Notes: generated from the sequence alone by a model not told the origin. A stretch of 64,000 bases of DNA from Pseudonocardia sp. MH-G8 (GCF_002262885.1 NZ_NKYF01000001.1:434001-498000); one strand, 5' to 3'. Counted from the stretch's first letter, positions 27,467-36,777 are shown. Numbers and translations are program-made.

Positions 27467-28070
27467 CCAGCGGCGCGAGGTAGCCGTGCAGGGCGCGCTT
27501 GAGCTCGCCGACGAGCGCGGCGCGTTCCGCACCCGCGGCCGCCGCGATCGGCCCCGTCAGCGCCCGGACGATCTGGACGGCCACCAGGGCGGCCCGGTCC
27601 CGCTCGGCGGCGGGCAGGCCCGGGACGCGCGCGCCGAGCACCGCCGCCACCCGTCCGAGCACCGCGTCCTGCAGCGGCCGGGTGGCCGCGGCCAGCGGCG
27701 CGGGCGCGTCCGGCCCGGCCAGCAGCGCCTTGGCGCCCGGGCGGGCGATGCCGAATGCGAGCAGCGGCTCGAGGATCCGGTCGATCAGCTCGTCCAGCGG
27801 GAGGTCGGAGACCGGCACGTGGTCGAAGGCCGCCGCGTGGGCCGCGCCCAGGTCGGCGGCGAGCCGGGCCGAGAGCGCCTGCGCAATCGCCTCCTTGTTC
27901 GCGAAGAACTGGTAGAGCGACCCCGGGGAGACCCCGGCCCGCGCCGCGATCCGGTTGGTGGACGCCGCCTCGTAACCGACCTCGGCGAACAGCGCCAGCG
28001 CGGCGTCGAGGATCTCCGCCATCCGCCGCTCGCCCCGGGCCTGGCGACGCACGGGTCTGCCCGCGCTCAT
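27453..28070 (-). CDS. TetR family transcriptional regulator
   Basis: A 205-aa regulator. HTH: MAEILDAALALFAEVGYEAASTNRIAARAGVSPGSLYQFFANKEAIAQAL. The C-terminal helical domain contains ALLAGPDAPAPLAAATRPLQDAVLGRVAAVLGARVPGL, resembling the TetR_C_5/AcrR-type ligand domain. A GGGAGGTGGGG Shine-Dalgarno precedes the ATG at 28070. No divergent target is adjacent; the next upstream gene is LigD on the same strand, so its regulon is unknown. Confidence 0.9.
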   Translation of the reverse strand: MSAGRPVRRQARGERRMAEILDAALALFAEVGYEAASTNRIAARAGVSPGSLYQFFANKEAIAQALSARLAADLGAAHAAAFDHVPVSDLPLDELIDRILEPLLAFGIARPGAKALLAGPDAPAPLAAATRPLQDAVLGRVAAVLGARVPGLPAAERDRAALVAVQIVRALTGPIAAAAGAERAALVGELKRALHGYLAPLENPP

Positions 28071-28129
28071 CCCCACCTCCCGGTCCGACACGAGTCGATA
28101 CTCGCATCCTCCGCCCGGCGCCGGGTTGC

Positions 28130-29725
28130 CTACAGGTCCGGCAGCCGCTGGGGCCGTCCGATGAGCTCGGCCAGCGGGTCGCCCGCCTGCTGCACGCGCT
28201 CGAGCACCGTGGCGACCGTCCAGCGGTCGGGGCGCAGGTCGGGATCGTCGAGCTCGTCCCACGTGATCGGCACCGACACCGGGGCGCCCGCCGCGGGCCG
28301 CGCGCTGTAGGGCGCGATCAGCGTCTTGTTGATGGCGTTCTGGGTGTAGTCGAGGCGGGCGAGCCCGCCGCGGCGGTCCTTCTGCCACTCCCAACTGATC
28401 ATGTCCGGGACGGTGCGGCCGATGGCGCGCGACACCTTCTCCACCCAGCCGCGCGTGTCGGTGAACGAGTAGCCGTCCGCGATCGGCACCCAGATCTGCA
28501 CGCCGCGCTTGCCGGTGACCTTCGGCGCGGCCGCGACGCCCAGGTGTTCCAGGGCCGTGCGGTAGAGGCGGGCGAGCACGAGGACGTCGTCGAAGGTGCT
28601 GCGCTCGCCGGGGTCGACGTCGATCAGCGCCCAGGTCGGCTCGTGGACGTCGGGCAGGCGCGAGGTCCACGGGTTGAGCTCGACGGCGCCGAAGTTCGCC
28701 ATCCAGACGAGCGCGGCGACGCTGTCGACCACCGCGTAGCAGACGGTCTCGCCGGGGTCGGCCTCCTCGTTGCGCCACTTCCGGAGCCACTCGGGCGCGT
28801 GCGAGGGCACCTCCTTGTGCCAGAACCCCGGCGCGTCGACGCCGTCCGGGTAGCGGTGCAGGTTCACCGGCCGGTCGTGCAGGAACGGCAGCATGTGCGG
28901 CGCGATCTGCGCGTGGTAGCGCACGAGGTCGCGCTTCGTGACCGGCGGACCGCCGTCGCAGCCCGGGAAGAGCACCTTGTCGAGGTTGGTGAGCGCCACC
29001 TCGAGGCCCTGCACCGTCCAGCGGCCCTTGCGCCCCAGCGCGTCGAGGGCGGCCAGCTCGTCCGGGGTCGGCGGGTCCCAGCTCGGCGGGGGGTGGCGCA
29101 GGTCGACGGCGGCCTCGGCCGCGGGCCGGTCGCCGCGCCACGTCGTCTCGGGAGCGGCGGCGACCTCGTCGTTGGTACGGCCGGTCTTGACCGACCGCGG
29201 GTGCTCCTCGGGATCCCAGCCCGCCACCGCGTGGTCGTCGTTCTTGTGCAGCATCAGCCACTGTTCCTTGCCCGACCGGTCCTTCCCCGTGCGGACCAGC
29301 ACGAACCGGCCGGCGAGCTTCTCGCCCGCCACGTCGAGGTGCAGCTCGCCGTCCGCGATCGCGCGGGCGGGGTCGTCGGTGCCCGACGGGCTCCAGGTCC
29401 CCCGGTCCCACACGATCACGTCGCCGCCGCCGTACTCGCCGTGCGGGATGAGCCCCTCGAAGTCGACGTACTCGATCGGGTGGTCCTCGACGTGCACGGC
29501 GAGCTGGCGGGCCTTCGGGTCCAGCGACGGCCCCTTGGGCACCGCCCAGCTCGCCAGTACCCCGTTGATCTCCAACCGCACGTCGTAGTGTCGCCGCCGG
29601 GCCCGGTGCCGCTGGACGACGAACCGGCCGGTGCCGGGGGCGACGTCGCCTCCCGCCGGTTCCGGTGTCGCGGCGAAGTCGCGCATCGAGCGGTAGGTCG
29701 CGAGCCGGTCCCGCTGGTCGGTCAT
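28130..29725 (-). CDS. LigD-type 3'-phosphoesterase plus polymerase, without ligase domain
   Basis: A 531-aa NHEJ end-processing protein. The N-terminal phosphoesterase domain (about 30-180) has the H40, H46 and D48 cluster in RFVVQRHRARRRHYDVRLE and HGEYGGGDVIVWDRG. The C-terminal primase-polymerase domain (about 240-530) has PFLHDRPVNLHRYPDGVD, the catalytic pair in WALIDVDPG, and ITWDEL near the end. The ATP-dependent ligase module of full LigD is absent, so a separate ligase and Ku should be encoded elsewhere. The ATG at 29725 was chosen over a GTG at 29758. Confidence 0.9.
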   Translation of the reverse strand: MTDQRDRLATYRSMRDFAATPEPAGGDVAPGTGRFVVQRHRARRRHYDVRLEINGVLASWAVPKGPSLDPKARQLAVHVEDHPIEYVDFEGLIPHGEYGGGDVIVWDRGTWSPSGTDDPARAIADGELHLDVAGEKLAGRFVLVRTGKDRSGKEQWLMLHKNDDHAVAGWDPEEHPRSVKTGRTNDEVAAAPETTWRGDRPAAEAAVDLRHPPPSWDPPTPDELAALDALGRKGRWTVQGLEVALTNLDKVLFPGCDGGPPVTKRDLVRYHAQIAPHMLPFLHDRPVNLHRYPDGVDAPGFWHKEVPSHAPEWLRKWRNEEADPGETVCYAVVDSVAALVWMANFGAVELNPWTSRLPDVHEPTWALIDVDPGERSTFDDVLVLARLYRTALEHLGVAAAPKVTGKRGVQIWVPIADGYSFTDTRGWVEKVSRAIGRTVPDMISWEWQKDRRGGLARLDYTQNAINKTLIAPYSARPAAGAPVSVPITWDELDDPDLRPDRWTVATVLERVQQAGDPLAELIGRPQRLPDL

Positions 29726-29861
29726 GCCCGCCGGGTACCCCGGCCGCTCCGCCGTCACCGCCTCACCCCCCTGGTGGACGCGACGGCCGCGACACGCCGA
29801 CGGGACGGCCCGCCCGCGCTACCCTGCGGGCCGGTCGGGAGCCGGGGATGCGGGGGACGCG

Positions 29862-30638
29862 ATGGCGGAACCGGACGGCGCGCGCGCCGGGCGCGTCGAC
29901 ACCGATCTCGGGCGGCTGGCCGGGGTCAGCGACCAGGGCTTCGGGCACGAGCGCAACGAGGACGCCATGGCGCTGGGCCGCACGACGGACGGCACCGTCG
30001 CGGCCGTCGTCTGCGACGGCGTCTCCACCTCCTACACGCCGGAGCGGGCGTCCCGTGCCGCCGCCGACAGGGCCCTGGACGTGCTGCTGACCACCGCCGG
30101 GCCGGCACCGGACCGCGTCCGTGCCGCCGTGTCGGCAGCGGGCTCCGCGGTGGCCGCGCTGGAGCACGACCTCGGGGGGCGCGCGCCGTCCTGCACCCTC
30201 GTGTGCGCGCTCGTCACCGCTGACGAGGAGATCACCGTCGGCTGGGTGGGCGACAGCCGCGCGTACTGGCTCGCCGATTCCGGCGAGGCCCGGCTGCTGA
30301 CCACCGACCACTCCTGGGCGGTGCAGATGGTGGCCGCGGGCGTGCTGGACGAGGGCGCGGCCATGCGCCACCCGCGGGCGCACGCGATCACCCGCTGGCT
30401 CGGGGCCACCGGGACGACCGAGCCGGAGGCCATGACGTTGCGCCCGGCCGGACCGGGACTGCTGCTGCTCTGCACCGACGGGCTGTGGAACTACCTGCCC
30501 GAACCCGCGGACCTGGCCGACGTGGCGCTCCCGGCGATCGCCGACGGCGGACCGCTCGCCGCCGCGGACACGCTCACCGCGCTGGCGCTCGACGCCGGTG
30601 GGCGCGACAACATCACGGTGGTCGTCATCCCGGCGTGA
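29862..30638 (+). CDS. PP2C-family protein serine/threonine phosphatase
   Basis: A 258-aa PPM phosphatase. Motifs run in order: SDQGFGHERNEDAMAL (metal D), VVCDGVSTS, VGWVGDSRAYW, TTDHSW, LLLLCTDGLWNYL, and GGRDNITVVVI, giving a complete set of Mn/Mg ligands. It would dephosphorylate Ser/Thr kinase targets or anti-sigma system components. The ATG at 29862 has GGGGGA upstream. It overlaps the convergent NmrA gene by 14 bp at the 3' ends. Confidence 0.93.
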   Translation: MAEPDGARAGRVDTDLGRLAGVSDQGFGHERNEDAMALGRTTDGTVAAVVCDGVSTSYTPERASRAAADRALDVLLTTAGPAPDRVRAAVSAAGSAVAALEHDLGGRAPSCTLVCALVTADEEITVGWVGDSRAYWLADSGEARLLTTDHSWAVQMVAAGVLDEGAAMRHPRAHAITRWLGATGTTEPEAMTLRPAGPGLLLLCTDGLWNYLPEPADLADVALPAIADGGPLAAADTLTALALDAGGRDNITVVVIPA

Positions 30639-31488
30639 ACGCGGCCTTGTGGTCGCGGGCGAATTCGGCCGCGGTCCGCGGTTCCCGCCCGGTCACGTCC
30701 CGGACGGTGGGGAGCACGGCGGCGGCCTCGCCGCGCGCGTAGTGGGCGTAGTCCTCCAGCAGACCTTCGACCTGCCAGTCCGGGAGGACGCCGCGCAACT
30801 GCTCGGCGAACGCGGCCGGCGGGACGTCCACGAACGTGACGGGCCGACCGGTCGCCTCGCCGAGGACGGCGGCGATCTCGGCGTGGGTGTAGGCCGCCGG
30901 CCCGGTGATCGTGTACGTCGCGCCCTCGTGCCCCGTTCCGGTGAGCACCGCTGCCGCGACCGCCGCGATGTCGCGGACGTCGACGGCGCTGACGCGCGCG
31001 TCCCCGATCGGGGCGAACAGCCGGCCCTCGCGGATCGGCCCGGCCATCGCCAGCATGCCCTGCAGGAACAGGTTCGGCCGCAGGAATGTCGCGGCGATCC
31101 CGAGCTCGCGGATCCGCCGCTCGACGGCGGCGTGGTAGCGCAGGAACCGCACCGGCGACCCCTCGTCCGCGGCGAGCTGGGACAGCTTCACCAGGTGCGC
31201 CACCCCGGCTTCGGCGGCGAGCTCGGCGAAGCGCTCCTGCTGGACCTGCGCCCGCTCCGACGACGGTGTCACCAGGTAGGCCCGGTCGACGCCCGCGAGC
31301 GCGGAAGCGACGGCCGCGGGATCGTCGAGGTCGGCCACCACGGGTGTCACGGCCGTGCCGGCGAAGCGGGCCGCTGCCGCGTCCGACCGGACCATGGCCC
31401 GCACGGCCACGTCGTGCTCCAGCAGCAGCTCCACCAGCGCTGAGCCCGTGGTCCCGGTGGCCCCGGTGACGAGGACGGTCTCGTTCAT
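30625..31488 (-). CDS. NmrA-like NAD(P)-binding reductase
   Basis: A 287-aa atypical SDR. The Rossmann motif is VTGATGTTGSALVELLLEHDVAVRAMVRS, and there are AYLVTPSSE, AVERRIRELGIAATFLRPNLFLQ and YTITGPAAYTHAEIAAVLGEATGRPVTFVDVP. The last are typical of the NmrA/QOR2 group acting on quinones or as a redox sensor. A GGAGG lies seven bases before the ATG at 31488. Two palindromic operators lie in its upstream region. Confidence 0.9.
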   Translation of the reverse strand: MNETVLVTGATGTTGSALVELLLEHDVAVRAMVRSDAAAARFAGTAVTPVVADLDDPAAVASALAGVDRAYLVTPSSERAQVQQERFAELAAEAGVAHLVKLSQLAADEGSPVRFLRYHAAVERRIRELGIAATFLRPNLFLQGMLAMAGPIREGRLFAPIGDARVSAVDVRDIAAVAAAVLTGTGHEGATYTITGPAAYTHAEIAAVLGEATGRPVTFVDVPPAAFAEQLRGVLPDWQVEGLLEDYAHYARGEAAAVLPTVRDVTGREPRTAAEFARDHKAAFTPG

Positions 31489-31517
31489 GCCCACTCCTCC
31501 AGATCGTTAGTCCTTAT

Positions 31518-31582
31518 CGAGAGCGCTGCTCTCGTTCGGAGAGACTGCCACCGCGCTCCGTCGACGTCAAGAGCGCCGCTCT
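31518..31582. promoter_or_regulatory. twin GAGAGC/GCTCTC operator palindromes
   Basis: CGAGAGCGCTGCTCTCG (31518-31534, perfect) and AGAGCGCCGCTCT (31570-31582) share the AGAGC-N3-GCTCT half-sites with centres 50 bp apart. They lie between the divergent nmrA-like and iclR genes. The geometry suits a dimeric repressor of the TetR or MarR type binding the leftward promoter. Confidence 0.65.
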
Positions 31583-31706
31583 CGTCGTGTTGCAGCGATC
31601 GCATCTCCGGCCTTCCGGAGCGTGGAACCGGTGTCCGCCGGTGGCGGCCCGGGGGCGCACCATGAGAACCCGCCACCGGGATCCCGCCGCGACGACGGAG
31701 CCGCCC

Positions 31707-32459
31707 ATGTCCACGCCCGGGAACACCGTGCTCACCCGCGCCCTGCGGGTGCTCGACGCGTTCACCCCGGCCCGCTCCGCACTGACCCTCAGCGAGATCG
31801 CCCGCCAGACCGGGATGCCGGTCTCCACCGTGCACCGGCTGCTCGCCGGGCTCGTCGCCTGGGGAGCGCTCGAGCGCGGCGACGACGGTCGCTACCGCGT
31901 CGGACTGCGCCTGTGGGAGGTCGGCGCACTGGCCCCGCGCGGGCAGGGCCTGCGGGAACACGCCCTGCCGTTCCTGGAGGACCTCTCCCAGATCACCCGT
32001 GAGAACGTGCAGCTCGCCGTGCGGGAAGGCACCGAGCTGGTGTTCGTCGAGCGGATCGCGGGAACCGGCGCGGTACCGGTGCTCTCCCGGGTCGGGAGCC
32101 GCTTCGCCCTGACCGCCACCGGCGTCGGCCTCGTCCTGCTCGCGCACGCACCCCGAGAGGTCCAGGAGGAGGTGCTCAGCGGGCCCATCGAGCGGTTCAC
32201 CCCACGAACCGTCGTCGATCCCGCCCGGCTGCGCCGGATGCTCGCCGGCGTCCGGACCTCGGGGTTCGCCGTCAGCGACCGCCAGGTCACGATGGACGCG
32301 CTCTCGGTGGCCGCACCGGTGCACGACGGCCGCGCCGTCGTCGCCGCCGTGTCACTGGTCGTACGGCACGGCAGCGCCTCGGCACACGCCCTGGCGCCGC
32401 TGCTGCGCACGAGCGCCCGGGCGATCTCCCGCGCGCTGGCCCAGCCCGCCCGCCGCTGA
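31707..32459 (+). CDS. IclR family transcriptional regulator
   Basis: A 250-aa regulator. The winged helix is LTRALRVLDAFTPARSALTLSEIARQTGMPVSTVHRLLAGLVAWGALERGDDGRYRVGLRLWEVG, followed by a GAF-like effector domain (VQLAVREGTELVFVERIAGTGAVPVLSRVGSRFALTATGVGLVLLA...). The ATG at 31707 is favoured by a nearby CGGAG. An ATG at 31662 is the alternative. It is divergent from the NmrA gene, but IclR sites are not obvious there. Confidence 0.9.
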   Translation: MSTPGNTVLTRALRVLDAFTPARSALTLSEIARQTGMPVSTVHRLLAGLVAWGALERGDDGRYRVGLRLWEVGALAPRGQGLREHALPFLEDLSQITRENVQLAVREGTELVFVERIAGTGAVPVLSRVGSRFALTATGVGLVLLAHAPREVQEEVLSGPIERFTPRTVVDPARLRRMLAGVRTSGFAVSDRQVTMDALSVAAPVHDGRAVVAAVSLVVRHGSASAHALAPLLRTSARAISRALAQPARR

Positions 32460-32483
32460 GCCTCGCCCCCAGGCGCGCAACGG

Positions 32484-32897
32484 CTACCGGTCGCGCGGGC
32501 CGCCCACCCCGACCGCAGCGTGCCCGCCCACCAGCTCCTGCTGGGCCCGCTCCACCGTGTCGAACAGCGAGAACTCGGCGAGCGCGCCGGTGACCCCGAC
32601 CGGCAGCAACGACGTACGCGCAGACACCCCCGCCAGGTGCAGCGAGACGCCGGACGCGCGGGCGGCCTCCCGGGCCTGACGCAGCGGGCCGAGGTCGTCG
32701 GTGGCGAAGAAGCCGACCTCACCGAGATCCACGACGAGGTGGCCACCGCATCCCGGCCGCGCGAGCTGGGTGGCGAGCAGGCCGGCCAGCCGACACACGG
32801 TGGTCCGGTCGAGCACGCCCGCCATCCGCACGACCCGCAGCCCGGGGGAACACACCTCCACGGACAACTCCGCCCCGTCGAAACGCACCACCGGCAA
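32484..32897 (-). CDS. STAS-domain protein (anti-sigma factor antagonist-like)
   Basis: A 137-aa single STAS domain: VVRMAGVLDRTTVCRLAGLLATQLARPGCGGHLVVDLGEVGFFATDDLGPLRQAREAARASGVSLHLAG. The FFATDDLG loop corresponds to the position of the phosphorylatable Ser/Thr in SpoIIAA-like proteins. No sigma factor or anti-sigma kinase is adjacent. The PP2C phosphatase at 29862 is the nearest possible functional partner, a speculative link. Confidence 0.85.
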   Translation of the reverse strand: MPVVRFDGAELSVEVCSPGLRVVRMAGVLDRTTVCRLAGLLATQLARPGCGGHLVVDLGEVGFFATDDLGPLRQAREAARASGVSLHLAGVSARTSLLPVGVTGALAEFSLFDTVERAQQELVGGHAAVGVGGPRDR

Positions 32898-32990
32898 CCT
32901 CCCGCCGTTCCGCGGCCGACCTGGCGTCGGGCCCGTGCGGACCGGTTACCCCGACCACCGGCGCGCACACGGGCGAGCGGGTGCATCACG

Positions 32991-33722
32991 TCACGCGGAC
33001 GGCGCCGCCGCGTGCTCCGCGACGACGAGGTCGTGCGCGTATGTGATCTTGAAGTTCCGCTGCTCGCCCGGCACCCAGCGAATGGGCACCTCGGGGACGA
33101 AGCGCTGCATGCACGACGCCGTGTCCGTGCCCGTGAACCCGCAGCGCGCGGCCTCCTCGTAGGCCGCGAGCAACGGGGCGGCCCGGAACCCCTGCGGGGT
33201 CTGCACCGCGACGAGGGCCCCGGGCCCCGGCCCGGCGAGGCCGGCCCCGTCCGGCGAGGCGGTGGCGAGGTCGTCGCGCCACAGACCCGGCACGGCGCCA
33301 CCGCTCGCCCGGGCGGTCGCCAGCACCGTCGCCACGAGCGACCGGCCGGCGAACGGACGTGCGGCATCGTGCAACAGGACCACGTCGACCCGGCCGTCGT
33401 CGATCCGCGCGGCCAGCCTGCGCAGGCCGGCGAGCTCGGACTCCTGGCGCGTCACGCCACCGCTGACCACCTCGACGCCGGGGACGGCGTGCTCGGCGAG
33501 CACCCGCTCGGCGCACTCGCGGTCCGCATCGCGCACGACCAGCACGACGACGCCGACCTCGGCCATCCCCGCGAAGGTGGCGAGCGACCAGGCCAGCACG
33601 GGCCGGGCGCGCAGGGGCAGGTACACCTTGTTCCGTTCCGCGCCCACCCGCGTGCCGCTGCCGCCCGCCAGCACCACCGCGGCCGCCGTCACCGCGGCAG
33701 GCGGCTGCGGGGTTGCTTCCAT
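32991..33722 (-). CDS. ispD: 2-C-methyl-D-erythritol 4-phosphate cytidylyltransferase
   Basis: A 243-aa nucleotidyltransferase. The CTP loop is AAVVLAGGSGTRVGAERNKVYLPLRARPVLAWSL. Later motifs are VVSGGVTRQESELAGLRRL, VVLLHDAARPFAGRSLVATVL, AVQTPQGFRAAPLLAAYEEA, and TGTDTASCMQRFVPEVPIRWVPGEQRNFKITYAHDL, in IspD order. It makes CDP-ME in the MEP isoprenoid pathway. ispF and carD, frequent partners, are not adjacent. It is divergent from the LCP protein gene. Confidence 0.88.
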   Translation of the reverse strand: MEATPQPPAAVTAAAVVLAGGSGTRVGAERNKVYLPLRARPVLAWSLATFAGMAEVGVVVLVVRDADRECAERVLAEHAVPGVEVVSGGVTRQESELAGLRRLAARIDDGRVDVVLLHDAARPFAGRSLVATVLATARASGGAVPGLWRDDLATASPDGAGLAGPGPGALVAVQTPQGFRAAPLLAAYEEAARCGFTGTDTASCMQRFVPEVPIRWVPGEQRNFKITYAHDLVVAEHAAAPSA

Positions 33723-33954
33723 GTGGCCAGTCTGACGGATGGGGCACGTCCGGGCGCCGCGGTCCGTATCGTCGGCCGGGTGACGTGACATGCCCCGGGT
33801 GGGGCGTGCGGGCCGGACGGCAACGCGGAGCGGGGAACGAAGTTCTCGAATCCCCCACCGAAGAGGTGCGTCTCGGCGGCCGCGATCACTCGCAGTAGGC
33901 TCCGGCGCACCTGAGCCCGGTGGCCTGTACCCGACCCAGGAGGGGGTGAACACC

Positions 33955-36018
33955 GTGACCGATGACAGGCGGCGCACACCCGGTCGCGAACGCGCGGCGC
34001 CTCCTCCGCGGCAGCAACAGCCGCGCCCGCAGCAGCCGCCACCGCCTGCCGCCCGGCGCAACGACCGCGGACAGCGCGCGGTACCCCCCTCGCGGCACCC
34101 GCACCCGCAACCGCCGCGGCGTCCCGTGCCACCGCCGGCGCCGGCGCCCGACAGCGCCACCCGCCAGGTCCCGATCCAGCAGGCCCCACCGCGGCACCCG
34201 CCGCGGCCCCGGGAGGAGCCGGCCACCCGCCCGGTGCCGAAGTCCGCCCCGGCCGCCCGCCGCGCGCCTGCCGAACCGCGCCGCCCCTCGCCGCCGCGCA
34301 CGCCACCGCCGAAACGTCCGAACGGCACCGCACCGGCTCCAGCGCCACCTCCGCCCTCCCCCGGGCAACCGGACGACGCAGACCTGCCCACGACGCGCAA
34401 CCGGGCGCTGCCCGCACCCCGCTCGTCCGTCCTGCGCAAGGGCGGCCGGTCGCGGGCCCCGCGCACGGACGACGCGGGGAAGAAGGCCGCCGGGAAGCCG
34501 GAGGAGCTGTCCGCCGCCGCGGACCGCGAGCCGCCGCGCAGCCTCGGGCGGGCGCTGGCCGCCACGGCCGCAGCCACCGTCGCACCGGGATCGGGCCACC
34601 TGATCCTGCGCCGCACGCGCAGCGGCGCCGTGATCCTCGGGACGTTCGTACTGGTGCTCGCGGTGCTCGCCATCCTCGTGCTCACCTCCGACCGCGCCCA
34701 GCTGCTCGAGACGGCGCTGTCGGCCAACGTGCTGGTCATGGGCGCGATCGGCTGCGTGGCGGCCGCGCTCGCGTGGATGGCCGTCATCGTCCGCACCTAC
34801 CTGCTCGCGCGCCCGCACGGGCTGAACCTCGGGCGCAAGGTGATCGGCGTCGGAGTCGTCACCGCGCTGTGCCTGGTGGTGGCGGCCCCGCTGGGCTTCG
34901 GCGCCAACCTCGCCAACTCCCAGCGCAACCTGCTGAACGTCCTGTTCGCCGGCGGCGGTGGCACGGCAGCCGCTGAGGCCATCGCCAAGCCGCGGCTGAA
35001 CATCCTGCTGGTCGGCAGCGACGCCGGACCGGACCGCACGGGCGCCCGCACCGACACGATGATGGTCGCGAACATCGACACCCGCACGGGCCGCACCGTC
35101 CTGTTCTCGCTGCCGCGCAACATCAGCTACGCGCAGTTCCCCCCGGGCTCGCCGATGGACGAGGAGTTCCCGCGCGGCTTCCACGACAGCTCCGACCCGC
35201 TGTCGGGCGATTACCTGCTCAACGCGGTCTACGCCTACGGGCTCCAGTACCCGCAGCTCGCGCCGAGCGGCCCCACCCCGGATCCCGGTCTCAACCTGCT
35301 GCACCAGAGCGTGTCGGAGATGCTCGGCCTGCAGCTGGACTACTTCGTCGAGGTCAACATGGCCGGGTTCGCCTCGATCATCGATGCCCTCGGCGGCCTG
35401 ACCGTCGACGTCGGCCCCGAGCGCATCCCGATCGGCGGCATCACGCCCAGCGGCCGGCACGTGGCCCCGGACGGCTACATCGAGCCGGGCCTGCAGCAGC
35501 TCTCCGGTGAGCAGTCCCTCGCGTTCGCCCGCTCCCGCACCGGTTCCACCGACTACGCGCGGATGGGCCGGCAGCGCTGCCTGCTGCAGAACATCCTCAC
35601 GCAGAAGAGCCCCACCGACCTGCTCGCCAACTTCCAGGGCGTCGCCGCAGCCACCACCAACAGCGTGGCGACCAACATCCCCCAGGCCGTGCTGCCCGCC
35701 CTCGCCGCGCTGGCGGGCGCCGAGGGCGGCATCACGTTGGAGAGCGTGGCGTTCGACCCGAACCTGCCCGACCCCGACGAGGAGGACGGGTTCTTCAAGA
35801 CCGGCGACCCCGACTTCGAGTACATGCGCGAGGTCGTGCAGGACGCCATCAACCGACCGCCGCCCCCTCCCCCGGGCAACGCGCCCCCCGTCGCCGCCCT
35901 GGGCGCCGACGACGCGGTGGATGACGATTCGGCGGCCGACGACGAGGAGGACGACGAGGAGTCGTCGCAGGACGCCGCCTCGGCCGCACCCACCTCGCTC
36001 GCCCAGTCCTGCTCCTGA
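33955..36018 (+). CDS. LytR-CpsA-Psr (LCP) family glycopolymer ligase with proline-rich N-terminus
   Basis: A 687-aa membrane protein. Residues 1-190 are cytoplasmic and extremely rich in Pro, Arg and Gln. Three or so membrane helices lie at about 215-325. The extracellular LCP domain runs from about 347 (RLNILLVGSDAGPDRTGARTDTMMV) through FSLPRNISY, MAGFASIIDALGGLTVDV and LSGEQSLAFARSRTGSTDYARMGRQRCLL. An acidic Asp/Glu-rich tail ends the protein. LCP enzymes attach teichoic-acid-like or arabinogalactan polymers to peptidoglycan. The GTG at 33955 has AGGAGG eleven bases upstream. Confidence 0.9.
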   Translation: MTDDRRRTPGRERAAPPPRQQQPRPQQPPPPAARRNDRGQRAVPPSRHPHPQPPRRPVPPPAPAPDSATRQVPIQQAPPRHPPRPREEPATRPVPKSAPAARRAPAEPRRPSPPRTPPPKRPNGTAPAPAPPPPSPGQPDDADLPTTRNRALPAPRSSVLRKGGRSRAPRTDDAGKKAAGKPEELSAAADREPPRSLGRALAATAAATVAPGSGHLILRRTRSGAVILGTFVLVLAVLAILVLTSDRAQLLETALSANVLVMGAIGCVAAALAWMAVIVRTYLLARPHGLNLGRKVIGVGVVTALCLVVAAPLGFGANLANSQRNLLNVLFAGGGGTAAAEAIAKPRLNILLVGSDAGPDRTGARTDTMMVANIDTRTGRTVLFSLPRNISYAQFPPGSPMDEEFPRGFHDSSDPLSGDYLLNAVYAYGLQYPQLAPSGPTPDPGLNLLHQSVSEMLGLQLDYFVEVNMAGFASIIDALGGLTVDVGPERIPIGGITPSGRHVAPDGYIEPGLQQLSGEQSLAFARSRTGSTDYARMGRQRCLLQNILTQKSPTDLLANFQGVAAATTNSVATNIPQAVLPALAALAGAEGGITLESVAFDPNLPDPDEEDGFFKTGDPDFEYMREVVQDAINRPPPPPPGNAPPVAALGADDAVDDDSAADDEEDDEESSQDAASAAPTSLAQSCS

Positions 36019-36069
36019 CGGCGCTGCTCCTGACGGCCCTGCTCGTGGCTCCCTGCGCGGGCGCTCCCG

Positions 36070-36777
36070 TCAGCCCTCGCGCTCGGTACCCGCGGTGCCG
36101 CCCGGCCGCCAGTGGTACTCCGTCTGCGGGCGCCCGGCCGTCCCGTAGCGCGCGCCGCGCTCGGCGAGCCCGGTCTGCACCAGGTACTCGAGGTAGCGCC
36201 GCGCGGTGACCCTGGAGGCGCCCACCGCCTCCCCCACCTCGCCCGCCGTCCGGCCGCCCTCCCCGGCGCGGGCGAGCACGCCCGCGACGGCGTCGAGCGA
36301 CTCGCGGCTCACCCCCTTGGGCAGGCCACCGGCATCGACCGGTGCCCGCAGCGTGCCGAACAGCTCGTCGACGTCGTCCTGTGCCACCACCGGGCCGGCG
36401 CCCAGCCGCTGCCGGTACTCGAGGTAGCTCTCCAGCTTCCGGCGCACCGCGCTGAACGTGAACGGCTTGACCAGGTACTGGGTCGCCCCGAACGCGACCG
36501 CCGCCTGCACGACGGCGATGTCGCGGGCCCGGGTCACCATGATCACGTCGGTGGTGGCCCCCGTGGCACGCATCCGGCGCAGCACCTCGAGGCCGCTGGT
36601 GTCGGGCAGGTGGACGTCGAGCAGCACGAGGTCCAGCGGTGTGGCGGCCAGCAGCCGCAGCGCGTCGGCGCCGGTCGCGGCGCTCGCGACCACGGTGAAG
36701 CCCTGCACGCGGCCCACGTAGCTGGCGTGCGCCGCCGCCGCCACCGGGTCGTCCTCGACGACGAGCGTGCGGATCAC
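36070..36777 (-). CDS. CitB/DpiA-type response regulator
   Basis: A 235-aa regulator. The receiver domain has DD at 9-10, phosphoacceptor D54 (VLLDVHLPD), MVTRARD and YLVKPFTFSAVRRKLESYLEYR, the last characteristic of the CitB/DcuR/MalR group. The C-terminal HTH is GGRTAGEVGEAVGASRVTARRYLEYLVQTGLAE. It overlaps the kinase gene by 4 bp. Its likely target is the divergent dctA, since this class senses C4-dicarboxylates or citrate. Confidence 0.92.
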   Translation of the reverse strand: MIRTLVVEDDPVAAAAHASYVGRVQGFTVVASAATGADALRLLAATPLDLVLLDVHLPDTSGLEVLRRMRATGATTDVIMVTRARDIAVVQAAVAFGATQYLVKPFTFSAVRRKLESYLEYRQRLGAGPVVAQDDVDELFGTLRAPVDAGGLPKGVSRESLDAVAGVLARAGEGGRTAGEVGEAVGASRVTARRYLEYLVQTGLAERGARYGTAGRPQTEYHWRPGGTAGTEREG

